64,000 bases of DNA, taken from the NCBI GenBank assembly GCA_040902745.1, contig JBBDWR010000013.1:124001-188000 (forward strand), read 5' to 3'. Positions within the stretch are counted from its first letter, which is position 1, and every line of letters begins with the position of its first letter. The notes under the pieces were generated by a model. It had not been told where the DNA came from, ran no database searches, and worked only from the letters and a program-made list of their open reading frames with translations. The translations under genes and the position numbers were made by a program. The stretch comes from JBBDWR01 sp040902745. Lineage in GTDB: Bacteria; Actinomycetota; UBA4738; HRBIN12. Shown here in pieces: positions 17,222 to 25,303 of the stretch.

Positions 17222-17851
17222 TCAGGCAGGTCCACGGAGTTCGGTCAGTCGACCTTGGAGGAACCGTCGTTCTGTGTCGTTCGTGACGAGCTCGAGGGCG
17301 CGCCGGTAGGCATCGATGCACGCGTCGTCACGACCGACGCGGTGGAGAAGGTCCGCGCGGGCCGAGTGGAACAGGTAGTAGCCGTCGAGTTCCCCTGAAC
17401 GCGCCAGCTCATCGAGCAAGGCGAGGCCTGCAGCCGGTCCGTCGGCCATCGCGATCGCCACCGCGCGGTTCAGCTCTACGACGGGTGAATGCGCGATCCG
17501 GGCGAGTTCGCCGTACAGGGAGGCGATCTGCGGCCAATCCGTGTCCTCGGGACGAGGTGCTTCGTCGCGGCAGGCGGCGATCGCGGCCTGAAGCTGGTAC
17601 GGGCCGACGTGACCTAGCCCGAGCGCGTCTGGCGCTGTTGCGAGCGGCCGTCGTGATCCACGCGCCGGGATTGTCCGGAACGCCGTCGCGAGCCCATCGG
17701 ACGATCGCGATCGCGAAGGCCTCCTGCACCGACTCCTCGGCGAGGTCGAAGTCGCCGGTCACACGGACGAGGGTCGCGACCGCCCGCCCCGCCTCGTCGC
17801 GGAACGTGCGGTCGACGACCGCTCGCGTGTCCGTGGACGCCGGAACGGGAC
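17222..17851 (-). pseudogene. Decayed ECF sigma factor (DUF6596 type) with a large internal deletion
   Basis: Two pieces in different frames belong to one ECF sigma family of about 400 residues that typically accompanies YCII proteins. The N-terminal piece (17846 down to about 17640) contains region 2 (DFDLAEESVQEAFAIAIVRW; GAWITTAARN). The C-terminal piece (about 17636 down to 17222) contains the family's TPR-like end (GPYQLQAAIAAC; SPVVELNRAVAIAM; GPAAGLALLDELA) and a normal stop. Roughly 200 residues between them, including region 4, are missing and the frame shifts at the junction. No ATG, GTG or TTG precedes the N-terminal piece in frame. It is therefore a relic, or an assembly collapse, downstream of the intact YCII gene. 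Confidence 0.8.
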
Positions 17852-18208
17852 CTACCCTTGGTCGAAGACCATGAGCGGCCGAACCTCGACCGTGCCGTAC
17901 GACGCGCCCGGAAGCCGGGTCGCGGCCTCGATCGCCTGGTCGAGGTCGTCGCACTCGATCAGGTAGTAGCCACCGAGCTGCTCCTTCGTCTCTGCGAAGG
18001 GTCCGTCGGTCGTCGCCGCCTTCCCGTCCCGCACCCGCACCGAGGTCGCCTCGGTCGTGCGGGCCAGTGGCTCGCCGCCACGCATCCAGCCCTTGTCGGT
18101 CAGCCACTTCCCGAAGGCTTCGTAGGCGTCCATGCCTTCGGTCTGTTGTTCGGGGGTGAGGGCGTCCCACCCGGACTCGTCGGCGTAGATCAGCAGCATG
18201 TACTGCAT
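17852..18208 (-). CDS. YCII-related (DGPF domain) protein
   Basis: A 118-residue protein of the YCII-related/DGPF family. The name-giving motif is present (TTDGPFAETKEQLGGYYLIE, residues 65-85). It starts MQYMLLIYADESG, a standard beginning for the group. These small dimeric alpha-beta proteins commonly lie beside ECF sigma genes and have been suggested as partners or sensors; the enzymatic role is unproved. A GGGGAG ribosome site precedes the ATG. The downstream sigma gene is broken, so this partner may have lost its target. Confidence 0.9.
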   Translation of the reverse strand: MQYMLLIYADESGWDALTPEQQTEGMDAYEAFGKWLTDKGWMRGGEPLARTTEATSVRVRDGKAATTDGPFAETKEQLGGYYLIECDDLDQAIEAATRLPGASYGTVEVRPLMVFDQG

Positions 18209-18350
18209 CAGATGCTCCCCTCGATATGGGCCTTGTCCGGCCGGTCGTCTGCGCCCTCGGAGGCGCTCTCACCCTATCGACGAACGGGACGTCCCGGGTA
18301 TCGACATCTGCACGGCCATTTCTCCGGACCGCCTCGGGTCCCAGCCGGGG

Positions 18351-18356
18351 TAGGCT
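18351..18356 (+). promoter_or_regulatory. -10 box (TAGGCT) of the small gene at 18365
   Basis: TAGGCT, 8 bases, ATG at 18365. Confidence 0.55.
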
Positions 18357-18364
18357 GCGCCTGC

Positions 18365-18667
18365 ATGGGCGTCGCGGAGGCAGGGCAGGCACTCGAGCAG
18401 ATCCGGTCGCAGACCTACCGGCCGGGCGAGCTCGACATCGACCTGCGCAACGCGCAATGGCTCGAGGCGATGCGTCCCGAGCCGGTTCTGATCGTCCGAG
18501 CGCAGGCAGAGGCCGCGCGCACTCGGATGCTCGCGGCGCTCGGCGAGCAGCGGGAGTTCGTCTCGTACGTACGGGAGTGGGTCTCGAAGGCCGGTCCCGA
18601 CCACTACGACGAGCACCTCCCGCGCTTGCGCGACTGGGTGGGAGAGCTCCGCGCGTCCCGCATGTGA
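18365..18667 (+). CDS. Small hypothetical protein
   Basis: A 100-residue, mostly alpha-helical, charged protein without signal peptide, membrane helix or recognised motif. Features worth noting are a long helical stretch of alternating acidic and Ala/Arg residues (IVRAQAEAARTRMLAALGEQ) and a C-terminal RDWVGELRASRM. The ATG at 18365 is chosen over earlier in-frame starts because the -10 box sits 8 bases upstream. It ends 19 bases before the acyl-CoA dehydrogenase gene, which has its own promoter. I do not recognise it. Confidence 0.6.
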   Translation: MGVAEAGQALEQIRSQTYRPGELDIDLRNAQWLEAMRPEPVLIVRAQAEAARTRMLAALGEQREFVSYVREWVSKAGPDHYDEHLPRLRDWVGELRASRM

Positions 18668-18671
18668 GCGC

Positions 18672-18677
18672 TACCCT
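18672..18677 (+). promoter_or_regulatory. -10 box (TACCCT) of the acyl-CoA dehydrogenase gene
   Basis: TACCCT, 9 bases, ATG at 18687. Confidence 0.55.
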
Positions 18678-18686
18678 TGGCCGATC

Positions 18687-19853
18687 ATGAGTGAGCGCCT
18701 CGACCCGCTCGACCTCCTCGAGGTCGACGCCTTGCTGAGCACCGACGAACGTGACACACGCGACCGTGTCCGCGCATTCGTTCGGGAGCGAGTGCTTCCG
18801 AGCGTCGAGGGATGGTTCGAACGCGGGGAGTTCCCGGTGGAGCTCGCCAAAGAGTTCGGCACACTCGGCGTCCTCGGGATGAATCTGCAGGGCTACGGAT
18901 GCTCCGGGCGCAGCGCCGTCGAGTACGGGCTCGCCTGCTTGGAGATCGAAGCGGGTGACAGCGGGCTCCGAAGTTTCGTCAGCGTCCAGGGATCCCTGTC
19001 GATGTTCCCGATCCATCGGTTCGGAACCGAGGAGCAGAAGCGGGAATGGCTTCCGCGGATGGCGAGGGGCGAGGCGATCGGGTGCTTCGCGCTCACGGAA
19101 CCGGGCGCCGGGAGCGATCCGTCGAGCATGACCACCAGCGCGCGCCGCGACGGGTCCGACTGGATCCTCGACGGTCACAAGAGATGGAACACGAACGGGA
19201 CGGTGTCGGACGTGGCGATCGTCTGGGCGCGAACGGACGAGGGCATCCAAGGGTTCGCGATCCCGAGCGAAACGGCCGGCATGCGGTTCGAGCCGGTATC
19301 GGCGTGGTCGCTCCGGGCAGCTGCGCTGTCGGAGTTGTACTTGGAGGGCGTTCGCGTTCCCGTGGGCGCGGCGCTTCCCGGCGCCGTGGGGCTCAAGGCC
19401 GCACTCCAGTGCCTGAACGAGGCGCGATTCGGGATCGCCTGGGGCGCACTCGGCGCTGCGAGGGCCTGCTATTCGAGCGCCCTGGAACACACGAAGGAGC
19501 GCGTCCAGTTCGGTAAGGCGCTTGCTGGGTTCCAGCTCGTGCAGGCAAAGCTGGTCGAGATGGCGCTGGAGATCGAGAAGGGCATGCTTCTTGCCCTCCA
19601 TCTCGGCCGGATGGCGGACGAGGGTCGCCTGCGCCCAGATCAGGTGAGTCTCGCGAAACTCAACAATGCCCGTGAAGCACTGAGGATCGCGCGCGAGGCC
19701 CGTGGGTTGCTTGGAGCGAACGGGATCACGCTTGACCTCCCCGTGATCCGCCACATGAACAATCTGGAGTCGGTGGTCACCTACGAAGGCACCGAAGAGA
19801 TCCACACCCTGATCGTCGGGGCGGCACTCACAGGCTTGCGTGCGTTCGACTGA
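18687..19853 (+). CDS. Acyl-CoA dehydrogenase, glutaryl-CoA dehydrogenase-like
   Basis: A 388-residue FAD enzyme of the acyl-CoA dehydrogenase superfamily. The FAD/substrate segment is CFALTEPGAGSDPSSMTTSA and the candidate catalytic base is Glu in VTYEGTEEIHTLIVG near residue 370, the position used by glutaryl-CoA dehydrogenases. The N-terminal segment RSFVSVQGSLSMFPIHRFG also matches that subgroup. Its reaction would be oxidation, and possibly decarboxylation, of glutaryl-CoA in lysine or tryptophan breakdown. The GcdH decarboxylation-associated Arg cannot be assigned by eye, so a short-chain acyl-CoA specificity remains possible. Confidence 0.88.
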   Translation: MSERLDPLDLLEVDALLSTDERDTRDRVRAFVRERVLPSVEGWFERGEFPVELAKEFGTLGVLGMNLQGYGCSGRSAVEYGLACLEIEAGDSGLRSFVSVQGSLSMFPIHRFGTEEQKREWLPRMARGEAIGCFALTEPGAGSDPSSMTTSARRDGSDWILDGHKRWNTNGTVSDVAIVWARTDEGIQGFAIPSETAGMRFEPVSAWSLRAAALSELYLEGVRVPVGAALPGAVGLKAALQCLNEARFGIAWGALGAARACYSSALEHTKERVQFGKALAGFQLVQAKLVEMALEIEKGMLLALHLGRMADEGRLRPDQVSLAKLNNAREALRIAREARGLLGANGITLDLPVIRHMNNLESVVTYEGTEEIHTLIVGAALTGLRAFD

Positions 19854-19933
19854 GCCGTGTTCGGTCGGTCGCGCCCAACCCCGCTAGCCTGGGGACTCGA
19901 TATCCATCACACACACGCACAGGAGGTTCGACG

Positions 19934-20128
19934 GTGGCGGGCGAACAGGAATGGCTGGCGTTCGAGAAGGCGGTCCAGATCACGGCGTCGGCGGTGCGCG
20001 GCGCGATCACCGGCCAGAACGGTCAGGACGCGCGGTTCGCCGGCGACGTGTTCCGCGAGGTCCACGCAGCGGTGAAAGAGGCGGTCGGCGAGCTTCCCCA
20101 GCGGGGCAAGACGGGATTCGGCGACTGA
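19934..20128 (+). CDS. Small hypothetical protein, 64 residues
   Basis: A GTG-initiated frame with a strong ribosome site (AGGAGG, 7 bases before the start) and a TAGCCT box at 19885-19890, so it has a leader of about 37 bases. The product is helical and mildly acidic (FEKAVQITASAVRGAITGQN; EVHAAVKEAVGELP), with no cysteine, signal or membrane segment. The clear translation and promoter signals argue for a real gene. I do not recognise the family. Confidence 0.65.
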   Translation: MAGEQEWLAFEKAVQITASAVRGAITGQNGQDARFAGDVFREVHAAVKEAVGELPQRGKTGFGD

Positions 20129-20141
20129 CGACGCTCCCGGG

Positions 20142-20504
20142 TCACGTCGGATAATCGCCCGTGGCGAACCGTCCAAGGTCGCGGAGCGACACCACGCCGG
20201 CGAGCGACCCGCCGTCCATCACGGGCAGGTGTCGGAATCCCTTCGACAGCATCAGGTCCAGCGCGTCGCTCACGTTCGCTCCGGCCGCGATCGAGACCGG
20301 CTCGTCGGTCATCCAGTTCTGCACGAGATGCCCCGCCGCATCGAAGTGTTCGGACAACGCGCGCACGACATCACGTTCGGTGAATATCCCGACCAACTGG
20401 TCGCCGTGGAGGACGAGAACCGATCCCACGGCGTTGGAGCCCATCAGCGTGGCGGCCTCGGCGACGCTGGCCGAGGGATCGACGGCCACGATGCGGTCGC
20501 TCAT
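20142..20504 (-). CDS. Two-CBS-domain protein
   Basis: A 120-residue stand-alone tandem CBS (Bateman) protein. The two CBS units are visible from their repeated endings: GIFTERDVVRAL near residue 65 and GVVSLRDLGRF near residue 110, each preceded by a G-hydrophobic-HLPV-type strand. Such modules bind adenine nucleotides (AMP, ATP or NAD) and regulate a partner. No partner domain is fused and the neighbours (mutY divergent, small protein convergent) do not suggest one. Confidence 0.9.
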   Translation of the reverse strand: MSDRIVAVDPSASVAEAATLMGSNAVGSVLVLHGDQLVGIFTERDVVRALSEHFDAAGHLVQNWMTDEPVSIAAGANVSDALDLMLSKGFRHLPVMDGGSLAGVVSLRDLGRFATGDYPT

Positions 20505-20611
20505 CGCTTCTCGGACGGTGGGGATACACGCCTCCTCAAGAGGTGGTCGCCGATGAGCCTACCCTGGTGCCGGTTCGCGGGAAAGCCTGCCGCCTGGCAG
20601 GACGTGATCGG

Positions 20612-21502
20612 ATGCCGAGGGTAGCCGGCGCCGATCGCCTCGATGTCGCCCTCCGCGACTGGTACGAGCCGCGCCGTCGAGCGTTCCCCTGGCGCCGCTC
20701 CCAGCCCGATCCGTACCACGTCTTGGTCTCTGAGGTGATGCTGCAGCAGACACAGGCGGCGCGTGTGGTCCACGCCTTCCGCGGCTTCATCGAGCGGTTC
20801 CCGACGATCGCCGCCCTGGCCCGTGCCCCACGTGTGGACGTCCTTCGGCAGTGGGACGGGCTCGGTTACAACCGCCGAGCGATCGCGTTGTCGGAGGCAG
20901 CACGGGCGATCGTCGCCGGACGCGGCGGCCGTGTTCCTCGGGACCCCGAGGATCTTCGAGCACTCCCCGGGATAGGTCCGTACACGGCGGCTGCGATCGC
21001 GTCGATCGCGTACGGCGAGCCGACGCCGGCGATCGACGTGAACGTCGGCCGGATCGTTGCGCGTGTCCGGCTCGGGGGTGAGGCGCACGAGCATTCGGCG
21101 GAGGAGGTCGCGGCAGCCGCGCGGGGTTGGATCGACCGTAACGATCCCGGTTCGTGGAACCAGGCGCTGATGGATCTCGGCCGAGAGGTGTGCCGTCCGC
21201 GGCCGAGGTGCGCATCGTGTCCGCTCTCGTCGGCATGTCGATTCGCGATCGAAGGCGGCGTGCCGTCTCGCCCACCCCGGTCCCAACCCCGGTTCGAGGG
21301 GTCGGATCGGCAGGTCCGCGGCGCCGTCGTTCGTGAGTTGCGTGGCGCTCCGGGAACGCTGGGAGGCTTGGCCCGGAGCACGGGACATCGACTGGAGCGG
21401 GTGGCGACCGCGGTGGCGGCGCTGCACGACGAAGGGCTGGTGAGCGCGGGTCCCGGGGCCCTTGCCGGCAAGACCGCCGGGCGCGTGCGTCTGGGGAGCT
21501 GA
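20612..21502 (+). CDS. mutY: A/G-specific adenine glycosylase MutY
   Basis: A 296-residue base-excision repair enzyme that removes adenine mispaired with 8-oxoguanine. The catalytic Glu lies in SEVMLQQTQ, the helix-hairpin-helix is ALPGIGPYTAAAI and the catalytic Asp is in AIDVNVGRIVARV. The [4Fe-4S] cysteines are present as C-x5-C-x2-C-x5-C (CRPRPRCASCPLSSAC); the usual first spacing is six, so one residue is missing. The NUDIX-like C-terminal domain of E. coli MutY is absent. About 75 residues that look like a winged-helix end (TLGGLARSTGHRLERVATAV) follow instead. The start is uncertain; in-frame codons exist back to 20543. Confidence 0.9.
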   Translation: MPRVAGADRLDVALRDWYEPRRRAFPWRRSQPDPYHVLVSEVMLQQTQAARVVHAFRGFIERFPTIAALARAPRVDVLRQWDGLGYNRRAIALSEAARAIVAGRGGRVPRDPEDLRALPGIGPYTAAAIASIAYGEPTPAIDVNVGRIVARVRLGGEAHEHSAEEVAAAARGWIDRNDPGSWNQALMDLGREVCRPRPRCASCPLSSACRFAIEGGVPSRPPRSQPRFEGSDRQVRGAVVRELRGAPGTLGGLARSTGHRLERVATAVAALHDEGLVSAGPGALAGKTAGRVRLGS

Positions 21503-21536
21503 AGTTGTCCGTGCGCCACGCTCGCCGAGCGACGCT

Positions 21537-22574
21537 TCAGGCGCTCTTGAGGGCTGGGATCACCCGTTCCCCGAACAGCTCGATCGCCCGTGACGCGGTG
21601 GCGGAGTTCATGCCCGGGTAGTGGAGTCGGACGATCAGGTGCAGGTCGCGTCCGTGGGCGAACGACTCGACGAAGGGTCGCAGCGCCACCGTCACCTCTT
21701 CCGGGGTGCCGGCAGCGGTCCATGCGCGGAGGTCCGCATCCGTCTGATCGGGGATCTGCATGGCGTCATGCTCGGGTGTGTCCGCGTCTTCGGCCCATGC
21801 GAGGTAGGAGCCGAGCTGGTGCGCGACACCCGCGCGCGCGACCTGCCACGCGCCGTCTTCGTCGGACACGAACGCGTTCTGCAGTAGGGCAAGCGAGATC
21901 GCGCTCGGGTCCCGCCCGGCAGCGATCGCTGCTCGTTCGACGCTGCCGACCGACTCGACCAGCTCGTCGAGCACTCCGGCATCCGTGATGTACCCGTCGG
22001 CAAGTCTGCCCGCGCGATCGAGTGCGGCGTCCACGTACCCACCGAGCAGGATCGGGGGGCCGCCAGCTCGAGCGGGGGGCGGCGTCACGCGCACGCGATC
22101 GTAGTCGAAGATCTCACCCGAGAACGAGAAGCGGCGGCCGGTCCACGCGTGCCGGAGCACGTCGACGGTCTCCTCGAGTCGCACCCGCCGTTGCTCGAAC
22201 GGGACTCGCATCATCCGGAATTCCTCCTTGCGCCATCCCATCGCAAGACCGAGGAGTAGTCGGCCGTCGCAGAGGTTGTCGACGACCGCCGCGTCCTCCG
22301 CCAACCGGATCGGATCGTGCAGTGGCGCGAGCACGACGCCGGTGCCGAGCTCGATGCGATCGGTGGCGGCGGCGAACGCGCCGAGCAGCGGGAGTAGCGA
22401 GGGGAGATAGCCGTCGGATGCGCCGTGGTGCTCGCTCACCCACGCCGCGTCGAACCCAACGGTCTCGGCGAGCCGGACGAGGTCGACGGTCTCCCGATAC
22501 TCCTGCGCGAACGTCCGGGGCGAGCCCTCCGGGAGCTGCGCGGTGAACAGGCCGATCCCGATATTGACGGTCAC
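21537..22574 (-). CDS. LLM-class flavin-dependent oxidoreductase
   Basis: A 345-residue luciferase-like monooxygenase family protein that uses FMN or F420. Family segments: WVSEHHGASDGYLPS near residue 45, LGTGVVLAPLHDPIRLAEDA, then LLLGLAMGWRKEEF and the conserved GPPILLGGYVDAALDRAGR. The GTG at 22574 is chosen because a TAGCGT box ends 7 bases upstream and the first beta strand (VTVNIGIGLF) begins there. The cofactor and substrate cannot be predicted. It is divergent from the zinc transporter operon. Confidence 0.88.
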   Translation of the reverse strand: MTVNIGIGLFTAQLPEGSPRTFAQEYRETVDLVRLAETVGFDAAWVSEHHGASDGYLPSLLPLLGAFAAATDRIELGTGVVLAPLHDPIRLAEDAAVVDNLCDGRLLLGLAMGWRKEEFRMMRVPFEQRRVRLEETVDVLRHAWTGRRFSFSGEIFDYDRVRVTPPPARAGGPPILLGGYVDAALDRAGRLADGYITDAGVLDELVESVGSVERAAIAAGRDPSAISLALLQNAFVSDEDGAWQVARAGVAHQLGSYLAWAEDADTPEHDAMQIPDQTDADLRAWTAAGTPEEVTVALRPFVESFAHGRDLHLIVRLHYPGMNSATASRAIELFGERVIPALKSA

Positions 22575-22581
22575 GACGCGA

Positions 22582-22587
22582 ACGCTA
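22582..22587 (-). promoter_or_regulatory. -10 box (TAGCGT) of the LLM oxidoreductase gene
   Basis: On the minus strand TAGCGT is followed by 7 bases and GTG at 22574. Confidence 0.55.
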
Positions 22588-22643
22588 CCCCGCCGGGCTC
22601 GCGATTGACGCGGATCGGTCGTACCGGGTAAGGTTCCAACTAT

Positions 22644-22662
22644 GGGAATCGTTATCATTCTC
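22644..22662 (+). promoter_or_regulatory. Candidate Zur/Fur operator in front of znuA
   Basis: An interrupted palindrome GGGAAT-N7-ATTCTC (core GAATCGTTATCATTC, 22646-22660), AT-rich in a GC-rich context and resembling Fur-family boxes. A TATCAT hexamer within it could be the -10, so repressor binding would block polymerase. A GGGAG ribosome site and the znuA ATG follow 20 bases later. A Fur-family regulator is encoded at the end of the same cluster. Confidence 0.6.
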
Positions 22663-22681
22663 GGATAGAGGGAGCCGCCCC

Positions 22682-23602
22682 ATGCGCCGTGCTCGGACCG
22701 TCCTCGCTGCCATCGTTCTTGTGCAGGTCATGGTTTTCGCCGCGTCGTGCTCGCCTGGTTCCGACGAGCCTTCGGACCTCGGATCCGACGGGTCGCTGTC
22801 AGTGGTCGCGAGCTTCTACCCGCTCGCCGAGGCCACGGAGCGGGTCGGCGGAGCCCCGCTCGAGGTGGTGAACCTGACGCCACCGGGCGTCGAGCCGCAC
22901 GATCTGGAACTGTCGCCCGATCAGGTCGAGCAGATCGCGACCGCCGACCTCGTCCTGTACATGGGCCAGGGATTCCAGCCCGCCGTGGAAGAGGCAGTGG
23001 CCGCCGTCGCGGAGGGAGAGACTCTCGACGTGCTTGATGGCATGACGCTGCGGCCAGGCACCGAGGAGGCCGAGGCGGTCGATCCGCATGTGTGGTTGAG
23101 TCCCGTCCTGATGCAGGACATCGTCGATAGGGTCGCGACCTCCCTCGAAGTCCTCGATCCGGACCGCTCCGCGATCTTCGCGGCTAACGCACGCACCTAC
23201 GACGCTTCGTTGGCGGCGCTGGACGAAGAGTTCCGCACGGGACTGCAGGACTGCGACCGGCGGCTGCTCGTCTCGGCGCATGCCGCCTTCGGGTACCTGG
23301 CCGCGGAGTACGACCTGCAACAGGAGGCGATCTCGGGATTGTCGCCGGAGGCGGAGCCGAGCGCGGAGCAGCTCGCGTCGATCGTGGAGGTGATCCGGGC
23401 CCAGGGCGTGACGACCGTCTACACGGAGGCCCTCGTCTCACCCAAGCTGGCACAGACCCTGGCGGATGAGGCGAGTGTGACGACCGCGGTGTTGGATCCC
23501 CTCGAGGGCCTGACACAGGCTCAGGTCGACGCCGGCGAGGGATACGCCTCGGTGATGCGGGACAACCTCGCTGCCTTGCGCGACGGACTCGGGTGTTCCT
23601 AG
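22682..23602 (+). CDS. znuA: Zinc/manganese ABC transporter substrate-binding lipoprotein
   Basis: A 306-residue cluster A-I binding protein. The signal sequence ends in a lipobox (VFAASC, Cys23), so it is a membrane-anchored lipoprotein. The metal ligands typical of the family are visible: His in GVEPHDLELS, His in DPHVWLSP, His in SAHAAFGYLA and an acidic residue in LDPLEGL. It lacks the His-rich loop of many ZnuA proteins. First gene of znuA-znuC-znuB-zur. Zinc is favoured over manganese because of the linked Fur-family gene and operator. Confidence 0.88.
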   Translation: MRRARTVLAAIVLVQVMVFAASCSPGSDEPSDLGSDGSLSVVASFYPLAEATERVGGAPLEVVNLTPPGVEPHDLELSPDQVEQIATADLVLYMGQGFQPAVEEAVAAVAEGETLDVLDGMTLRPGTEEAEAVDPHVWLSPVLMQDIVDRVATSLEVLDPDRSAIFAANARTYDASLAALDEEFRTGLQDCDRRLLVSAHAAFGYLAAEYDLQQEAISGLSPEAEPSAEQLASIVEVIRAQGVTTVYTEALVSPKLAQTLADEASVTTAVLDPLEGLTQAQVDAGEGYASVMRDNLAALRDGLGCS

Positions 23603-23615
23603 CGGTGAGGAGATC

Positions 23616-24362
23616 ATGTCGGCGATCCTGACCGCAGAGGGGGTGCGGTTCGCCTACGGGCGCGAGGCGGTGATCGAGGACGTCTCGCTCTCGATCGAGC
23701 CGGGGGAGTTCGTCGCGCTCGTCGGTCCCAACGGCTCCGGAAAGTCCACGCTCCTGCGGCTCCTTCTCGGTCTCGAGCGGCCCTCGGCGGGAACCGTTCG
23801 CCTGTTCGGGGCCGACCCTTCCGAGTTACGCGAGCGCTGGCGGATCGGCTACGTGCCGCAGCGACCCTCTTTGGAGTCCGAGCTTCCCGTCACGGTCTCC
23901 GAGCTCGTCACGGCCGGACGGTTGTCCCGGGGCCGATGGTGGCGACGCTTCACCGCGGAAGATCGCGCGGCGGTGGGGCATGCGGTGGAATCGGTTGCGC
24001 TGGAGACGCACCGTTCGCGGCCGGTCAGGGAGCTGTCGGGGGGCCAACAGCAGCGCACCTTCATCGCCCGAGCGTTCGCGAGCGATCCGGAACTGCTCGT
24101 CCTGGACGAGCCGATCGCGGGCGTGGACGCCGAGTCCCAACGCCGATTCCGCGAGTCGCTCGCGCACCTTCAGGCGGAGCACGGCTCGGCCGTGCTGCTC
24201 GTGTCTCACGAACTGTCCGCCGTCGCGGACGACGTCGACCGGGTCATCGTCCTCAAGGGTCGCGTCTTGTTCGACGGTCCGCCGGAACGGCTCGTAGCTG
24301 AGGGCGTGTCGCTCGGCGTGCACAAGGAAGACCTTCCGCTCTGGCTGGAGGGTTTGGGGTGA
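23616..24362 (+). CDS. znuC: Zinc/manganese ABC transporter ATP-binding protein
   Basis: A 248-residue ABC ATPase with Walker A GPNGSGKST (residues 38-46), signature LSGGQQQR near residue 141 and Walker B LLVLDEP near 162. Sequence and length match ZnuC/MntB ATPases. It starts 13 bases after znuA behind a GGTGAGGAG ribosome site, and its TGA overlaps the permease GTG (GTGA). Confidence 0.92.
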   Translation: MSAILTAEGVRFAYGREAVIEDVSLSIEPGEFVALVGPNGSGKSTLLRLLLGLERPSAGTVRLFGADPSELRERWRIGYVPQRPSLESELPVTVSELVTAGRLSRGRWWRRFTAEDRAAVGHAVESVALETHRSRPVRELSGGQQQRTFIARAFASDPELLVLDEPIAGVDAESQRRFRESLAHLQAEHGSAVLLVSHELSAVADDVDRVIVLKGRVLFDGPPERLVAEGVSLGVHKEDLPLWLEGLG

Positions 24363-25255
24363 TCGCGTTGCTTCCCTATCCGTTCGACTCGTCGTTCATG
24401 GAGCGAGCCTTGGTCGCCGGCCTCGTCGTCGGGGTGTTCGCGCCCATGGTCGGCACCTTCCTCGTGCAGAAGCGGATGGCACTGATCGGCGACGGTATCG
24501 GACACCTGGCCTTCGCCGGGGTCGGTGCCGGCCTGTTGGTGGGGGTGTGGCCCCTGTGGGGTGCGCTCGTGCTGTCGGTCGCCGGCGCGGTGACCGTCGA
24601 GCGACTCCGAGCACGCCGCCGTGCCTCGGGCGACCTCGCGCTCGCGTGGATCTTCTACACGGGGATCGCGCTCGGTGTCGTTCTCGTCGGGCTAGCGGGC
24701 TCGCTCAACGCCAACCTGTTCACCTACCTGTTCGGCCAGGTCCTGTTGGTGACCCCGTCGGAACTCGCGGTGATCGCTTCGCTCGGATCCTTCGTTACCG
24801 TGGTCGTCGTCCTCCTGCGCCGCCCGCTGCTTGCCGTCGTGACGGACGAGGACTGGGCGCGCGTGGCGGGTCTGCCCGTCGATCTGCTGAACACGCTGCT
24901 GGCGGTTCTGACCGCCGTCGCGATCGTTACGGCGATGCGGGTCGTCGGGATCTTGCTCGTCGCCGCGCTGATGGTGTTGCCCGTCGCGAGTGGCCAACTG
25001 CTCGCGCGTTCGTTCCGTGGCACGATCGGTTGGTCGGTCGCGATCGGCACGGCCTCGGTCGTCGGGGGGCTCGCCGCATCTCGACTGTGGGATCTCGCTC
25101 CCGGCGGGGCGATCGTCCTGCTTGCCGCCGCGGTGTTCGCCGTGGTCGCGATCGCGACCACCCGTCGATCGCCCGACCGGGCGATCCGGGCTCTCTCCCT
25201 TCGGCCCGACGAGGCGCCGGGTGAGGACACTTCCACCGGTTCTCATACCCACTGA
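24359..25255 (+). CDS. znuB: Zinc/manganese ABC transporter permease
   Basis: A 298-residue ABC-3 family permease with eight or nine hydrophobic helices. Characteristic segments: GTFLVQKRMALIGDGIGHLA near residue 40 and LVAALMVLPVASGQLLARSF near residue 200. It starts with GTG overlapping the znuC stop, so the transporter genes are translationally coupled. The C-terminal tail ends in SHTH, a possible minor metal-binding feature. Confidence 0.92.
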   Translation: MIALLPYPFDSSFMERALVAGLVVGVFAPMVGTFLVQKRMALIGDGIGHLAFAGVGAGLLVGVWPLWGALVLSVAGAVTVERLRARRRASGDLALAWIFYTGIALGVVLVGLAGSLNANLFTYLFGQVLLVTPSELAVIASLGSFVTVVVVLLRRPLLAVVTDEDWARVAGLPVDLLNTLLAVLTAVAIVTAMRVVGILLVAALMVLPVASGQLLARSFRGTIGWSVAIGTASVVGGLAASRLWDLAPGGAIVLLAAAVFAVVAIATTRRSPDRAIRALSLRPDEAPGEDTSTGSHTH

Positions 25256-25289
25256 CCCGCAAGTTCTCGGCGATTCTCAATCTGCCTGC

Positions 25290-25295
25290 TAGACT
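25290..25295 (+). promoter_or_regulatory. -10 box (TAGACT) of the Fur/Zur gene
   Basis: TAGACT, 8 bases, ATG at 25304; the regulator therefore has its own leaderless promoter in addition to read-through from znuB. Confidence 0.6.
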
Positions 25296-25303
25296 CCCGC
25301 CCC

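Noticed and set aside
17847..19805. Very long open minus-strand frame running through the acyl-CoA dehydrogenase gene and YCII gene into the sigma remnant
   Set aside because: It is a GC-rich shadow of real plus-strand genes; only its last ~70 codons before the deletion point (17846-17640) match a protein family.
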